Source of the DNA: an uncultured Fodinibius sp.
GTDB lineage: Bacteria > Bacteroidota > Rhodothermia > Balneolales > Balneolaceae
NCBI GenBank assembly: GCA_913057775.1
Contig: CAJXOG010000002.1
Span: forward strand, 310,001 to 374,000
Direction of reading: 5' to 3'
DNA length: 64,000 nt
The notes beneath the pieces are model-generated. The model did no database searches. It saw nothing but the letters and a program-made list of their open reading frames with translations, and was not told where the DNA came from. The position numbers and the translations under genes are program-made. Shown here in pieces: positions 34,430 through 46,174 of this stretch (within the stretch, counting starts at the first letter, position 1; the number at the start of each line of letters is the position of its first letter).

Positions 34430-34765
34430 TTAGTTCGTAACTTGAGCTTCCAGCTGCTTTTTAAGCTGTGCTTTTGGTACCGCTCCAACAATTTGATCAA
34501 CCACTTCACCGTTCTTGAAAATCAACAGCGATGGAATGCTTCGGATACCATATTTTGTAGATGTTTCGGGATTTGAATCAACATCTACTTTGCCAACCTT
34601 TGCTTTCCCTTCAAACTCTTCGGCCAGCTCTTCAACAACAGGTCCAACCATTTTACAAGGGCCACACCATTCTGCCCAGAAATCTACCAATACGGGTTTC
34701 TCAGCGTCGGCATTAATGACTTCATTTTCGAAAGAGTCGTCTGTAAGTTCAATTGCTTTACTCAT
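34430..34765 (-). CDS. trxA: thioredoxin
   Basis: Cytoplasmic dithiol reductant. The active site WCGPC gives Cys34 and Cys37, the conserved cis-proline follows in RSIPSLLIF, and the 111 residues are typical. No signal peptide, so it is the general thioredoxin rather than an exported one. It lies after dnaE on the same strand only by orientation: dnaE is upstream in coordinate terms but is transcribed toward it, ending 124 bases before the trxA start, and trxA has its own terminator. Confidence 0.95.
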   Translation of the reverse strand: MSKAIELTDDSFENEVINADAEKPVLVDFWAEWCGPCKMVGPVVEELAEEFEGKAKVGKVDVDSNPETSTKYGIRSIPSLLIFKNGEVVDQIVGAVPKAQLKKQLEAQVTN

Positions 34766-34889
34766 AATATTTCTTTCATGTTCATTAATTGTTATTTAAA
34801 TATCCTTCAATTCAACAATGTTAATATCGGATAATATCATCCAATTATCACATCGTTTCTTATTATAGAATACATTATCAAAACTTATC

Positions 34890-37800
34890 TTACCTCCCGT
34901 TACCATTATAACGGTTTAGTGCAACGGCTTCTTTACCAACAATAGATCTTAGTCCATCGAGTAATTCTTCGTTGGGATCTATAACAAACTTGCGGACGTG
35001 CATAGCAAAAGGCCGTTTCGCTTCACTGCTTAACACGTTGAAGCGTACATTTGTTTCTCCCTGATTTTCACTAAAGAGTTTTGCCATCTGCTCCAGATCA
35101 TCTTCATCAACATAATTAGTATCGATATCAAGTTTTAGTTCAATCTGATCCTGATATTTCTCGCGCATACTTTCTATGCGTTCAAATCCATTGGCAATAA
35201 TCTGTAATTTGCCCCGGGATGAATCGAAGCTGCCATCGACTACAACACGCGTATCTTCCTGAATCATACCCAAACAGCGATCATAAACTTCATTAAAGAC
35301 AACGACCTCCACATGTCCATGGCGATCTTCCATCTCCAGGAAAGCAAAGGGGCGTCCCTTTTTATCCGTAACACGATTTACCTTAGTGATGATACCGGCA
35401 ACGCGTACGTCTGTTCCATCGTTAAGCCGATTTAGTTTTTCAGCATCCAACGTATGTGAGCAAAAAATACGTACATCTTCTTGGTACTTGTCCAGCGGAT
35501 GGCCGCTCAGATAAAAACCGATGAGTTCCCTTTCCTTGTTGAGTCGCTCAATGTTTGACCATTGATCAACCGGTTCCAGCTGGGGTTCGTCAATGGCAGA
35601 TGAATTGTCGCCACCATCACCAAACAGATCTGACTGGTTAGAGTTTTCCATCTCCTGCACGCGCGATCCATAACTGAGCAGAACTTCCATGTGTTGCAAA
35701 AGCTGTCGACGATTGGAATTCAGCTCATCAAAAGCTCCGGCCTGGAAAAGGCTCTCCAGCGTTCGTTTGTTACAGACGCTGGAATCCACACGGCGCGCGA
35801 AATCATAAATGGAATCAAACTTTTCGTTTTCCTCACGCTCCTTTACAATTTCTTCAACTACATTCGACCCTACGCCTTTAATTGCTTCCATACCGTATTG
35901 AATACGTCCGTCAACGGCCACAAATTTTCCTTGACCCGTGTTGATGTTAGGCGGATCCACCGTGATGCCCATGCGGTTACATTCCTCAATAAACTTCGAC
36001 ACTTTGTCGATGTCACCCATGTTATGGCTAAGGACAGCCGCCATGTATTCCGCGGGGTAGTTGGCTTTGAAAAAAGCCGTCTGGTATGCTACTACCGAAT
36101 AAGCCGCCGAGTGCGATTTGTTAAAGCCGTAATTGGCAAACTCAGCCATGATGTCGAAAAGTTCTTCGGCTTTTTCTTCGGAGACTCCGTTATCAATAGC
36201 GCGTTTGGTAAAGATTTCGCGCTGCTCATCCATCACCTTTTTCTTCTTTTTACCCATAGCCCGACGTAACAAATCCGCTTCACCGAGTGAGTAATTGGCA
36301 ATTTTCTGAGCCGCCTTCATAATCTGCTCCTGGTAAATCATAATGCCGTAGGTCGGCTTCAGGAGCTCTTCCAAATCAGGATGTGGGTATTCCACTTCCG
36401 AACGTCCGTGCTTGCGGTCGATATACTCCGGAATAAACTGCATGGGGCCCGGACGATAGAGGGCGTTCATGGCGATCAAGTCATCCAGCTCGGTTGGCTT
36501 AAGCTGCTTGAGGTACTTGCGCATACCATCCGATTCAAACTGAAAGGTGCCGATGGTATTTCCCTTCTGATACAACTCGAAGGTCTTTTCATCATTTTCA
36601 GGAATCTCATCTAGCTCGTAGTGAATGCCGTGATTTTTCTCGACATATTTTATGGATGTTTTGAGGATGGACAATGTTTTGAGTCCAAGGAAATCCATTT
36701 TAAGCAAGCCGCACTCCTCGGCGTGCGGACCATCGTACTGCGTGATCAATTCCTTGTCTTTGGACAGCGCAACCGGCACATATTCGCTGATTTCACCCGG
36801 TGCAATAATAACCCCGGCTGCATGCACTCCCGTCTGTCTAGCTGAACCTTCCAGCGTGCGGGCAAATCGCATCATCTTTTGAATCTGTGGGTCAGGATGT
36901 TCAAACAACTGCTGGATGTCATTAGCCGACTCTGGATTCCTCGATTTATCCAATACCTTATCAAAAGTATTAAGACCGGGCTGATCCGGAAACATTTTCG
37001 TAATTCGATTCACTTCCTGCAGCGGTACTCCCAGCACGCGGCCTACATCGCGAATGGCCGTTTTGGCTTTCATTGTGCCATAGGTTACAATCTGCGCCAC
37101 ATTCTGGCGGCCGTATTCTTCAACAACGTAGTCAATTACTTCCTGTCGGCCGCTGTCATCAAAGTCGATATCAATATCAGGCGGACTTACGCGCTCGGGA
37201 TTTAGAAAGCGCTCAAAAAGCAGGTCGTGTCGCATGGGATCCACATTGATAATTCCCAAACAGTAGGCCACCACCGAGCCTGCAGCCGAGCCACGTCCTG
37301 GTCCAACGAAAACATCACGCTTGCGAGCTTCGGTTGTAAAGTCCTGCGTGATTAGAAAATAGCCGGAAAAATCCATCCGACTTATAATGCCGAGTTCTTG
37401 TTCAATGCGTTCACTAATTTCCTGAGTGATTTCCCCATAGCGTTTTTTTGCTCCCTCATACGTCAAATGACGCAAGTATTTGTCCATGGAATCGAATTGG
37501 TCCGGGATGCTATAATGCGGAAGAAGGAGCTCAGAACTAAGGTCGATATTTTCGACCTTTTCAATAATTTCGTTGGTATTGTCAATAGCCTGCGGGAGAT
37601 CACTAAAGAGCTCCTCCATTTCCTCAGGCGTTTTCAGATAGAAATCGGTATTCAGGTTGTTGTTATCATCCGTAAATCGAAAACGGTTGGGATCATTGAT
37701 GTCGGCATTTGTTTGCAGGGCAAGCAAAATATCATGGGCTTCCGAATCCTCCTCATTCACATAGTGGCAGTCGTTTGTAGCCACCATTTTCACATTGTAT

Positions 37801-38372
37801 TCTTTCGACCATTTTACAAGGATTTCATTACAGCGGTCTTGGTCATTCAGTCCGTGACGCTGCAGCTCGATGTAGTAATCATCTCCAAAAAGGTTGAGAT
37901 ACCATTCAAAAATGGCGCGTGCTTCTCTCTCACTTTTATTAATAATTGTTTGATTAATCTCACTGGCAATACAGCAGGTTGTAGCAATAAGTCCTTCAGC
38001 ATGTTCGGCCAGTGTTTTTTTATCAATGCGCGGTTTGTAATATAAGCCTTCGGTATATCCAAGCGAACACAGTTTAGACAGGTTTTTATAGCCCGTCATA
38101 TTTTTGGCCAACAGCACTTGGTGATATCGGGTACGATCTTTTTTGTCTTCCATCCCCGAGGGGGTCACATAAAACTCACATCCAATAATAGGTTTAACAT
38201 CGTGTTTATTGGCCGTGTTGACGAATTCCGGTACCCCAAACATATTACCATGATCGGTTATGGCGATCCCGGACATGCCATGTTTTTTGGATTTTTTGAT
38301 GAGCTGATTGATGCTCGCGGCACCGTCGAGCATACTAAACTGCGTGTGGTTATGGAGGTGTGAGAAATTCAT
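34890..38372 (-). CDS. dnaE: DNA polymerase III alpha subunit
   Basis: Replicative polymerase. The 1160 residues cover an N-terminal PHP domain (1-270), palm, thumb and fingers, a tandem HhH region and a C-terminal OB domain (DVRVAGIITKVNRVTDKKGRP). The catalytic aspartates are Asp399/401/403 in PDIDIDF, with the third in MDFLGLKTL. The PHP metal-site motifs HLHNHT (5-10), TDHG (39-42), CEFYV (65-69), YHQVLLA, CCIASE and NDCHY (200-204) appear intact, which in other bacteria goes with an active PHP proofreading nuclease. Divergent from pyrG. Confidence 0.96.
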   Translation of the reverse strand: MNFSHLHNHTQFSMLDGAASINQLIKKSKKHGMSGIAITDHGNMFGVPEFVNTANKHDVKPIIGCEFYVTPSGMEDKKDRTRYHQVLLAKNMTGYKNLSKLCSLGYTEGLYYKPRIDKKTLAEHAEGLIATTCCIASEINQTIINKSEREARAIFEWYLNLFGDDYYIELQRHGLNDQDRCNEILVKWSKEYNVKMVATNDCHYVNEEDSEAHDILLALQTNADINDPNRFRFTDDNNNLNTDFYLKTPEEMEELFSDLPQAIDNTNEIIEKVENIDLSSELLLPHYSIPDQFDSMDKYLRHLTYEGAKKRYGEITQEISERIEQELGIISRMDFSGYFLITQDFTTEARKRDVFVGPGRGSAAGSVVAYCLGIINVDPMRHDLLFERFLNPERVSPPDIDIDFDDSGRQEVIDYVVEEYGRQNVAQIVTYGTMKAKTAIRDVGRVLGVPLQEVNRITKMFPDQPGLNTFDKVLDKSRNPESANDIQQLFEHPDPQIQKMMRFARTLEGSARQTGVHAAGVIIAPGEISEYVPVALSKDKELITQYDGPHAEECGLLKMDFLGLKTLSILKTSIKYVEKNHGIHYELDEIPENDEKTFELYQKGNTIGTFQFESDGMRKYLKQLKPTELDDLIAMNALYRPGPMQFIPEYIDRKHGRSEVEYPHPDLEELLKPTYGIMIYQEQIMKAAQKIANYSLGEADLLRRAMGKKKKKVMDEQREIFTKRAIDNGVSEEKAEELFDIMAEFANYGFNKSHSAAYSVVAYQTAFFKANYPAEYMAAVLSHNMGDIDKVSKFIEECNRMGITVDPPNINTGQGKFVAVDGRIQYGMEAIKGVGSNVVEEIVKEREENEKFDSIYDFARRVDSSVCNKRTLESLFQAGAFDELNSNRRQLLQHMEVLLSYGSRVQEMENSNQSDLFGDGGDNSSAIDEPQLEPVDQWSNIERLNKERELIGFYLSGHPLDKYQEDVRIFCSHTLDAEKLNRLNDGTDVRVAGIITKVNRVTDKKGRPFAFLEMEDRHGHVEVVVFNEVYDRCLGMIQEDTRVVVDGSFDSSRGKLQIIANGFERIESMREKYQDQIELKLDIDTNYVDEDDLEQMAKLFSENQGETNVRFNVLSSEAKRPFAMHVRKFVIDPNEELLDGLRSIVGKEAVALNRYNGNGR

Positions 38373-38530
38373 TCAGGGGGCTTTTCTTTTGATCCTTTAA
38401 TTGAAATAATAATACTATTCCTGACCGACAATATTAAGACGTATTTTGGGATAAATCTTTAAAAAATATTCATTCCGGTTTGAATGGTGAGCGGAAACAT
38501 TCTATTTTTAATTTTACCTAATCAAACTGA

Positions 38531-40189
<1,659 letters not shown>

Positions 40190-40200
40190 TCGGACACGCC

Positions 40201-40662
40201 ATGTCACCGGATCAGACGTTTGCTAATAAAATAAGAGTACGAGTTTGCGGGGTATTGATCCAGAATGACGAAATACTGCTGGCACAAATCCATTCTCCTA
40301 TTTCTGAAAAATTGGTTTGGATGCCGCCGGGCGGTGGACTTATGTTTGGAGAATCGATGAAGCATTGTCTCAAACGAGAATTTAAAGAAGAGACTAGTCT
40401 TTCAGTTAAAGTCCAGGAGTTGGTGCATGTTAATGAGCTTTTACGCAAACCGTACCATGCTGTGGAATGTTTCTTTGATGTTAAAAAAATGAGTGGAACA
40501 GAAAAGTTAGGCAAAGATCCCGAGCTGACTTGGGATCGTCAGCTCTTGCACGATTTACAATGGATACCTATTGACAAACTGCGTGAATTAGATTTTGCTC
40601 CTTCCAGTCTTATAGAGAAAGTACAAGATTGGGACCGACGGTTTAACTATCCTGTATTTTAA
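40201..40662 (+). CDS. NUDIX hydrolase
   Basis: Hydrolyses a nucleoside diphosphate linked to another group. The NUDIX box runs from GGGLMFGE through the REFKEETS segment at about residues 46-68. It keeps the metal-binding glutamates, although the final glycine of the box is serine. The 153 residues are a single domain. It follows pyrG by 11 bases, so a house-cleaning role on pyrimidine or dinucleotide compounds is possible; the exact substrate is not indicated. Confidence 0.9.
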   Translation: MSPDQTFANKIRVRVCGVLIQNDEILLAQIHSPISEKLVWMPPGGGLMFGESMKHCLKREFKEETSLSVKVQELVHVNELLRKPYHAVECFFDVKKMSGTEKLGKDPELTWDRQLLHDLQWIPIDKLRELDFAPSSLIEKVQDWDRRFNYPVF

Positions 40663-40754
40663 CAGCTTCTTACATGTAGGATAACAATCTATTTTTTAAT
40701 CCTAATGTGATTGTCATAAATTTAGAAGCTTAATTTTTAACCACATCTATTCTT

Positions 40755-42431
40755 ATGTATAATCTTCGACTTTCAGTTATAGTTATTTTGTGTGTGGCTT
40801 TTATAGGTTATTCTTGCCAGAGTGATCAAAGTTCGAAAACAACGGTAATCCAAAATATTAAGGGATACACCTTTTATGATGGCGATTTGATTCAGTTTGG
40901 TGTGCTTGAATTCAAAGATGGTAAAGTCGTAGATGTTTATGGTGATACCACATTCACTGCTGATGCTTCTACTAAAGTGATCGATGGTGAAGGAAAGGTT
41001 ATGCTTCCTGGTCTGATTGACGCTCATGCTCATGTAATGGGGTTAGGAACTATGCTCATGAATATAGATTTGATGGGTATTAAATCATTAGATTCGGCGT
41101 TGACACATATCGAAAAATACGCATCCAAAAATCCTGATCTAAAGTGGATCGAAGGTCGAGGTTGGAATAATACGCATTGGGGAGATGGTGATTTCCCTAC
41201 AGCAGAAGATCTTGACGACGTGGTTAGTGATCGTCCCGTTTGGTTGAGCCGGGTTGATGGCCATGCCGGTTGGGCGAATAGCAAGGCGATGGAAATGGCA
41301 GGTATCACTGCTGAAACGGAAGCACCGGAAGGTGGAAAAATTATCCGCGATGAAAATGGTGAGCCAACCGGTGTGTTTATAGACGAGGCAGAACAACTTA
41401 TTGCCTCACATATCCCTGAGCCGACAGATGAAGAGCAACAAATGGCATTAAAAAATGCACTTCAGCAAATGCGCAGCAAAGGATTGACAAGTGTTCACGA
41501 TGCTGGGATTTCTGAAGATACTTGGGATCTTTATAAAAAGTTTGCTGACGAAGGAAAATTATCCACACGCATTTATGCAATGATCGGCGGCGCCGGTGAT
41601 ACCTTTGATAAGCTTGGTAAAAATGGTCCTATTACTTCATATGCGGATGATCTATTAGCACTGCGCAGCGTTAAAATTTATGGCGACGGCGCACTGGGCA
41701 GTCGTGGGGCAGCTATGTTGGAACCTTATTCTGATGATCCTGATAATACGGGTTTGCTGTTCCACACCCAGGAGGAAATGAATCAGATGGTGTTAAAGAC
41801 AATGGCGAATGAATTTCAGACAAATATTCATGCGATCGGAGATGCCGCTAATCGTCAGGTGTTAAATGCCTTTGAGAATGCCAAGGACAGTCTTGGTGAA
41901 CAGGGATTGAGAAACAGGGTCGAACACGCACAAATTGTTTCTCAGCAAGATATTCCTCGTTTTAATGAGCTTAATATTATCGCTTCCATGCAGCCTACCC
42001 ATGCTACCAGTGATATGAACATGGCAGAAGATCGCGTGGGTCCGGAACGTATTAAAGGTGGTTATGCCTGGAAAACGTTTGTTAATCAAGGTACGACCTT
42101 GGCTTCCGGTTCAGACTTTCCGGTGGAACATGTGAACCCGTTTTACGGTCTATACTCAGCGGTAACACGGCAAGATCATCAAGGGAATCCCGATGGCGGT
42201 TGGTATCCATCCGAAAGCTTGAATCGTGAACAGGCGCTTCGCTCTTTTACGCTGGATGCTGCTTACGCTGCACATCAGGAAGATATGCTTGGCAGTTTAG
42301 AGCCGGGAAAGTGGGCTGATTTTATTCTCGTAGATCGCGACTATTTCGAAGTTCCGGAAAACGAGATTTGGCAAACCAAAGTGCTCCAGACTTGGATGGG
42401 CGGTGAAAAAGTATACTCTGCAGACGAATAA
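40755..42431 (+). CDS. exported amidohydrolase lipoprotein (YtcJ-like)
   Basis: Metal-dependent hydrolase of the amidohydrolase superfamily, YtcJ/TIM-barrel group (Amidohydro_3). A lipoprotein signal ends in the lipobox GYSC with Cys21 as the lipidated residue, so it is anchored in the envelope. Metal ligands are in DAHAHVMG (about 91-98), the NIHAIGD block (about 358) and the ASGSDFPVE stretch (about 454-462). The C-terminus GSLEPGKWADFILVDRD is typical. The 558 residues are normal. Substrates of the family are diverse (N-acyl amides), so none is assigned. Confidence 0.88.
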   Translation: MYNLRLSVIVILCVAFIGYSCQSDQSSKTTVIQNIKGYTFYDGDLIQFGVLEFKDGKVVDVYGDTTFTADASTKVIDGEGKVMLPGLIDAHAHVMGLGTMLMNIDLMGIKSLDSALTHIEKYASKNPDLKWIEGRGWNNTHWGDGDFPTAEDLDDVVSDRPVWLSRVDGHAGWANSKAMEMAGITAETEAPEGGKIIRDENGEPTGVFIDEAEQLIASHIPEPTDEEQQMALKNALQQMRSKGLTSVHDAGISEDTWDLYKKFADEGKLSTRIYAMIGGAGDTFDKLGKNGPITSYADDLLALRSVKIYGDGALGSRGAAMLEPYSDDPDNTGLLFHTQEEMNQMVLKTMANEFQTNIHAIGDAANRQVLNAFENAKDSLGEQGLRNRVEHAQIVSQQDIPRFNELNIIASMQPTHATSDMNMAEDRVGPERIKGGYAWKTFVNQGTTLASGSDFPVEHVNPFYGLYSAVTRQDHQGNPDGGWYPSESLNREQALRSFTLDAAYAAHQEDMLGSLEPGKWADFILVDRDYFEVPENEIWQTKVLQTWMGGEKVYSADE

Positions 42432-42441
42432 TTGTTATTTT

Positions 42442-44112
42442 ATGATCATCCGTTTAGAACAGTTAAATCCTACTATCGGCGATATCAGCGGTAATATATC
42501 CCTGATTGAGCAGGCTATGGCTAATGCCGAAGCAGATAAGGTGGATTTGCTGGTACTGCCGGAATTAGTGGTTTGTGGATATCCACCGATGGATTTAATT
42601 GAACGCCAGACGTTTTTGGATACTATCTATCAGGCGAATGACAGAATCATAACAAATTCGGGTGACACTGCAGTGTTGTTTGGAACGGCAACACCCAATA
42701 ATAGTACTGGACGCAAATGTTTTAACAGCGCACTGTTGGCTCAAAATGGAGATAAGGTTACCGAAGTGCATAAAACATTACTGCCTACCTATGATGTGTA
42801 TGACGAGCTCCGGTATTTTGAACCCAATGATGCTTTTGAATGTATAGAGTTTAAAGGGGCAAAAATTGGGATTACGGTGTGTGAAGATATCTGGCATAAT
42901 TTTGAGCTTCCGTATTTGACGTATGATGTAAATCCTGCAAAGGAGTTAGTGGAAAAAGGGGCAGAAGCAATTTTCAACCTCTCGGCATCACCGTACACTC
43001 GAAACAAGCCACGAAGTCGGCAAGAAATGTTGCAGCAGCATGTTGAGTGTTTGGAGGTTCCTATATTTTATGCGAATCAGGTAGGGGGGAATACAGAGTT
43101 GGTTTCAGATGGTGATTCAATGGCTATCAACAGTGATGCTGAGGTAGTGGGTCGAGCTCCGCTTTTTGAAGAGAGCTATATTGATCTCAAGTGGCAGCCC
43201 GAAGCAGATACCTTAGAAAATATAGGACCTATGCCTGTAGAAATTTCGGAGAAAATTGCTCAGATGTTCAGTGCTTTGAAATTGGGATTGCAGGACTATC
43301 TTAATAAAACAGGTATCGCTGATGATGTTGTTTTGGGATTGAGTGGAGGAATTGATTCTGCTTTAGTTGCTGCGATTGCAACGGAAGCGTTAGGAGCAGA
43401 AAATGTAGTTGGAATTACCATGCCTTCAGAATTTTCATCGGAAGGAAGTGTTACTCATTCACAACAACTGGCACAAAATCTCGGAATAGAGCTGCATGAG
43501 ATAGCAGTCAAAAATCTGTATGATCAGTTTAATACTGCTTTAAATCCGATATTTAAAGGTGCTGATTTTGGAGTAGCTGAGGAAAATTTGCAACCACGCA
43601 TTCGGGGGACATTGTTGATGGCATACTCCAACAAATTTGGTAATATGCTGTTAAATACCGGTAATAAATCTGAGCTGGCTACCGGTTACTGTACGTTATA
43701 TGGTGATATGGCCGGGGGGCTGGGAGTAATAGCGGATTTATATAAGGTTGAAGTGTATGAAATGGCTCGTTGGCTGAATGAAGAATATTATGGTGAAGAA
43801 ATCATTCCTTCAGCAATAATTAATAAGTCGCCAAGTGCCGAGTTGCGTCCCGATCAAAAAGATGCTGATAGTTTGCCGAAATATGATATCTTAGATCCTA
43901 TTCTGGAGTCTTATATTGAAAAGCAGCTCTCCGTTGCAGAAATTGCCGAACGGGGCTTTGATATTGATCTTGTTCAAGAAATTGTCGAACTGGTTGATCG
44001 TAATGAGTATAAGCGTTTTCAGGCGGTTCCTGCACTTAAAGTTAGCGACAAGGCTTTCGGGACGGGCAGGCGCTGGCCGTTGGTACAGCGTTGGACAAAT
44101 AATCGAAATTGA
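42442..44112 (+). CDS. nadE: glutamine-dependent NAD+ synthetase
   Basis: Converts nicotinate adenine dinucleotide to NAD+ using ammonia from glutamine. The N-terminal nitrilase-fold glutaminase (1-260) carries the Glu in LPELVVCGYPP, the Lys in HKTLLPTYDV and the Cys in VCEDIWH. The NAD synthase domain has the PP-loop LGLSGGIDSA (about 300-309). I use the ATG at 42442 (MIIRLEQLNP), not the GTG at 42403, which overlaps the previous gene; this gives 556 residues. Ten bases separate it from the amidohydrolase stop. Confidence 0.95.
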   Translation: MIIRLEQLNPTIGDISGNISLIEQAMANAEADKVDLLVLPELVVCGYPPMDLIERQTFLDTIYQANDRIITNSGDTAVLFGTATPNNSTGRKCFNSALLAQNGDKVTEVHKTLLPTYDVYDELRYFEPNDAFECIEFKGAKIGITVCEDIWHNFELPYLTYDVNPAKELVEKGAEAIFNLSASPYTRNKPRSRQEMLQQHVECLEVPIFYANQVGGNTELVSDGDSMAINSDAEVVGRAPLFEESYIDLKWQPEADTLENIGPMPVEISEKIAQMFSALKLGLQDYLNKTGIADDVVLGLSGGIDSALVAAIATEALGAENVVGITMPSEFSSEGSVTHSQQLAQNLGIELHEIAVKNLYDQFNTALNPIFKGADFGVAEENLQPRIRGTLLMAYSNKFGNMLLNTGNKSELATGYCTLYGDMAGGLGVIADLYKVEVYEMARWLNEEYYGEEIIPSAIINKSPSAELRPDQKDADSLPKYDILDPILESYIEKQLSVAEIAERGFDIDLVQEIVELVDRNEYKRFQAVPALKVSDKAFGTGRRWPLVQRWTNNRN

Positions 44113-44162
44113 CGTTATTATAGGAGCGTATCAAAAAATTTAACTCTAGATCGAAGAATTCT

Positions 44163-46163
44163 ATGCAGAATAAGCTACAGCTTTTACTTGTTTTTGTTTT
44201 AATCATAGGTGTTGCTCCCGCATTGGCACAGCAACAGGATGAAGATATTAAGTTGGAGGAAAGCCCTATGCCTGCCAAGCTGCTTCCCTATAATAACCCT
44301 ATGATATCGGGTGATGATGATTTTGCGGCGGAAGAAACCCGACCGAAAGAAAAGCTGGATAACTTTCAAAAAGATTTGATGCGCCGTATCGCTGATATAT
44401 ATCGCATGCACGTAAATGCAATTGAAGCACAAATTCAGGATGACCCGCTAAGTGCTGAGACCCATATCACCGATGCTCTTAATGCCATGCAAAACCTCTT
44501 GGACACTTATCCTGAAGTACAATCTAACAAACGCTTTAGTGCATTATATCGATCGGTAATGACCGAATACCGAGAGTTTTATGGTGTAGAAGATTCTTCG
44601 AAACAGGTTAAGGGGGAAATTTTTGCCATCCAGAAAGAGCTATACTCAAAAGAGGATGACTGGATGAATGAAAATGAGGAGTACGTACTGCCGGATAATA
44701 TTACAACCCCCAAGACCGAAGTACCACTGGTTCAAAACCGTCAGGTCAATCGTCATCTGATGTACTACACGCTTAAACGTCCGGAAGTAATGGAAACGTG
44801 GTTGCAGCGTACCAAGAAGTATTTTCCGATGATGGAAAAGATATTTAAAGATGAAGGTGTGCCAACCGAGTTAATTCACCTTGCTATGGTAGAAAGTGGA
44901 TTAAATCCCGAGGCAAGAAGCTGGGCTTCGGCCGTTGGAATGTGGCAGTTTATTCGGGCAACCGGCTCCATGTATGGGCTGGAAGTTAACTGGTGGATTG
45001 ATGAGCGACGCGATCCCGAAAAGGCCACACGAGCAGCAGCCCGTCATTTAAAGGATTTATATAATATTTGGGGCGACTGGCACTTGGCAATGGCGGGTTA
45101 TAATATTAGTCCCCGTGGATTGAAGCGTGCTATCAGAGCAGCAGGTAAAAAAGACTATTGGGCTGCGCTGCCTTATTTGCCGCGTGAAACACAGGGATAT
45201 GTCCCTGGTTTTATTGCAGCGACTATGATTGAGATGAATCCCGAACAGTTTGGATTTTCAGGGACGTATGAGGCCGATGAATATAATTACGAAGTTTTTG
45301 AGGTAGCCCCCCTAATGCCGCTTGATGCTTTAGCCGATGCTGCAGGTATTACCACAGAAAAATTGAAAGAGTATAATCCTGAGTTGCTGCGATGGGCAAC
45401 ACCGCCAGGAAAAAGTTATCCGTTAAAATTGCCAACAGGCACGAAAGAGCAATTTGCTGCGAATTACGAAGACATCCCAAAAGAAGAACGTAGCCAGAAT
45501 GTAGCTATGCACACTGTGAACAGAGGGGAGACATTAGGATATATCGCCCGGAAATACGGTACTTCAGTAAGGGCCCTTTATGAGACGAATGAAAGTCTTT
45601 CAAATACCATTTATCCGGGTCAAAAAATTGTAGTGCCACTGGCACCGGGAAGCAGTGAAAAGATTGCTGTTAACAAACCTACTCATCAACCCAGAGGTAA
45701 TACTTCCACAAGACAAGGACGATCTAAATCAAAAGCGCCGGCTAATTCAGCCCAGCTTAGTTACAATGTAAAAAAAGGTGATACGATTGGTCATATCGCA
45801 GAATGGTATGATGTTCGGGCTTGGCAAATACGGTCCTGGAATGGGATTTCTAACTATATCCGTCCGGGACAGGATTTAACCATCTATGTACCCCAGTCTA
45901 AGCAATCGTATTACGGCCAGATCAATAGCATGTCGTTTAGTAAGAAACAGAAGCTGGAACGTGAGCAGCGGTCAGGCAAAGATATCACTGAAGCCTATTT
46001 GGCATCGGCTGATGATGGGGAAGATATTACATACACCGTCCAATCTAATGATACACTTATTCAAATTGCTAATTCTTTTGGCGTTTCAGTAAATCAAATA
46101 AAGCGCTTAAATAATCTTAATGGATCAAGAATTTTTGTTGGTCAGCAGTTGAAGATTAAATAA
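44163..46163 (+). CDS. LysM-containing lytic murein transglycosylase (MltD-like)
   Basis: Periplasmic enzyme cleaving peptidoglycan glycan strands. The signal peptide ends near residue 22 (PALAQ). The transglycosylase domain (about 215-360) has the catalytic glutamate at Glu244 in AMVESGLNPEA, then the AVGMWQFI block and AGYNISPRGL. Three LysM domains follow (about 451-495, 535-580 and 622-666), each with the GDT or DTL start and the PGQ or VGQ end. MltD-type proteins usually have one to three. A basic Arg/Ser/Thr-rich linker separates LysM 1 and 2. CtpA-type protease follows 11 bases later. Confidence 0.92.
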   Translation: MQNKLQLLLVFVLIIGVAPALAQQQDEDIKLEESPMPAKLLPYNNPMISGDDDFAAEETRPKEKLDNFQKDLMRRIADIYRMHVNAIEAQIQDDPLSAETHITDALNAMQNLLDTYPEVQSNKRFSALYRSVMTEYREFYGVEDSSKQVKGEIFAIQKELYSKEDDWMNENEEYVLPDNITTPKTEVPLVQNRQVNRHLMYYTLKRPEVMETWLQRTKKYFPMMEKIFKDEGVPTELIHLAMVESGLNPEARSWASAVGMWQFIRATGSMYGLEVNWWIDERRDPEKATRAAARHLKDLYNIWGDWHLAMAGYNISPRGLKRAIRAAGKKDYWAALPYLPRETQGYVPGFIAATMIEMNPEQFGFSGTYEADEYNYEVFEVAPLMPLDALADAAGITTEKLKEYNPELLRWATPPGKSYPLKLPTGTKEQFAANYEDIPKEERSQNVAMHTVNRGETLGYIARKYGTSVRALYETNESLSNTIYPGQKIVVPLAPGSSEKIAVNKPTHQPRGNTSTRQGRSKSKAPANSAQLSYNVKKGDTIGHIAEWYDVRAWQIRSWNGISNYIRPGQDLTIYVPQSKQSYYGQINSMSFSKKQKLEREQRSGKDITEAYLASADDGEDITYTVQSNDTLIQIANSFGVSVNQIKRLNNLNGSRIFVGQQLKIK

Positions 46164-46174
46164 GATATTCTTCA

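Noticed and set aside
35691-38045. Long plus-strand open frames opposite dnaE (for example 35691-36269 and 37398-38045)
   Set aside because: They lie wholly inside dnaE, whose frame is strongly supported, and their proteins show no recognisable domain.
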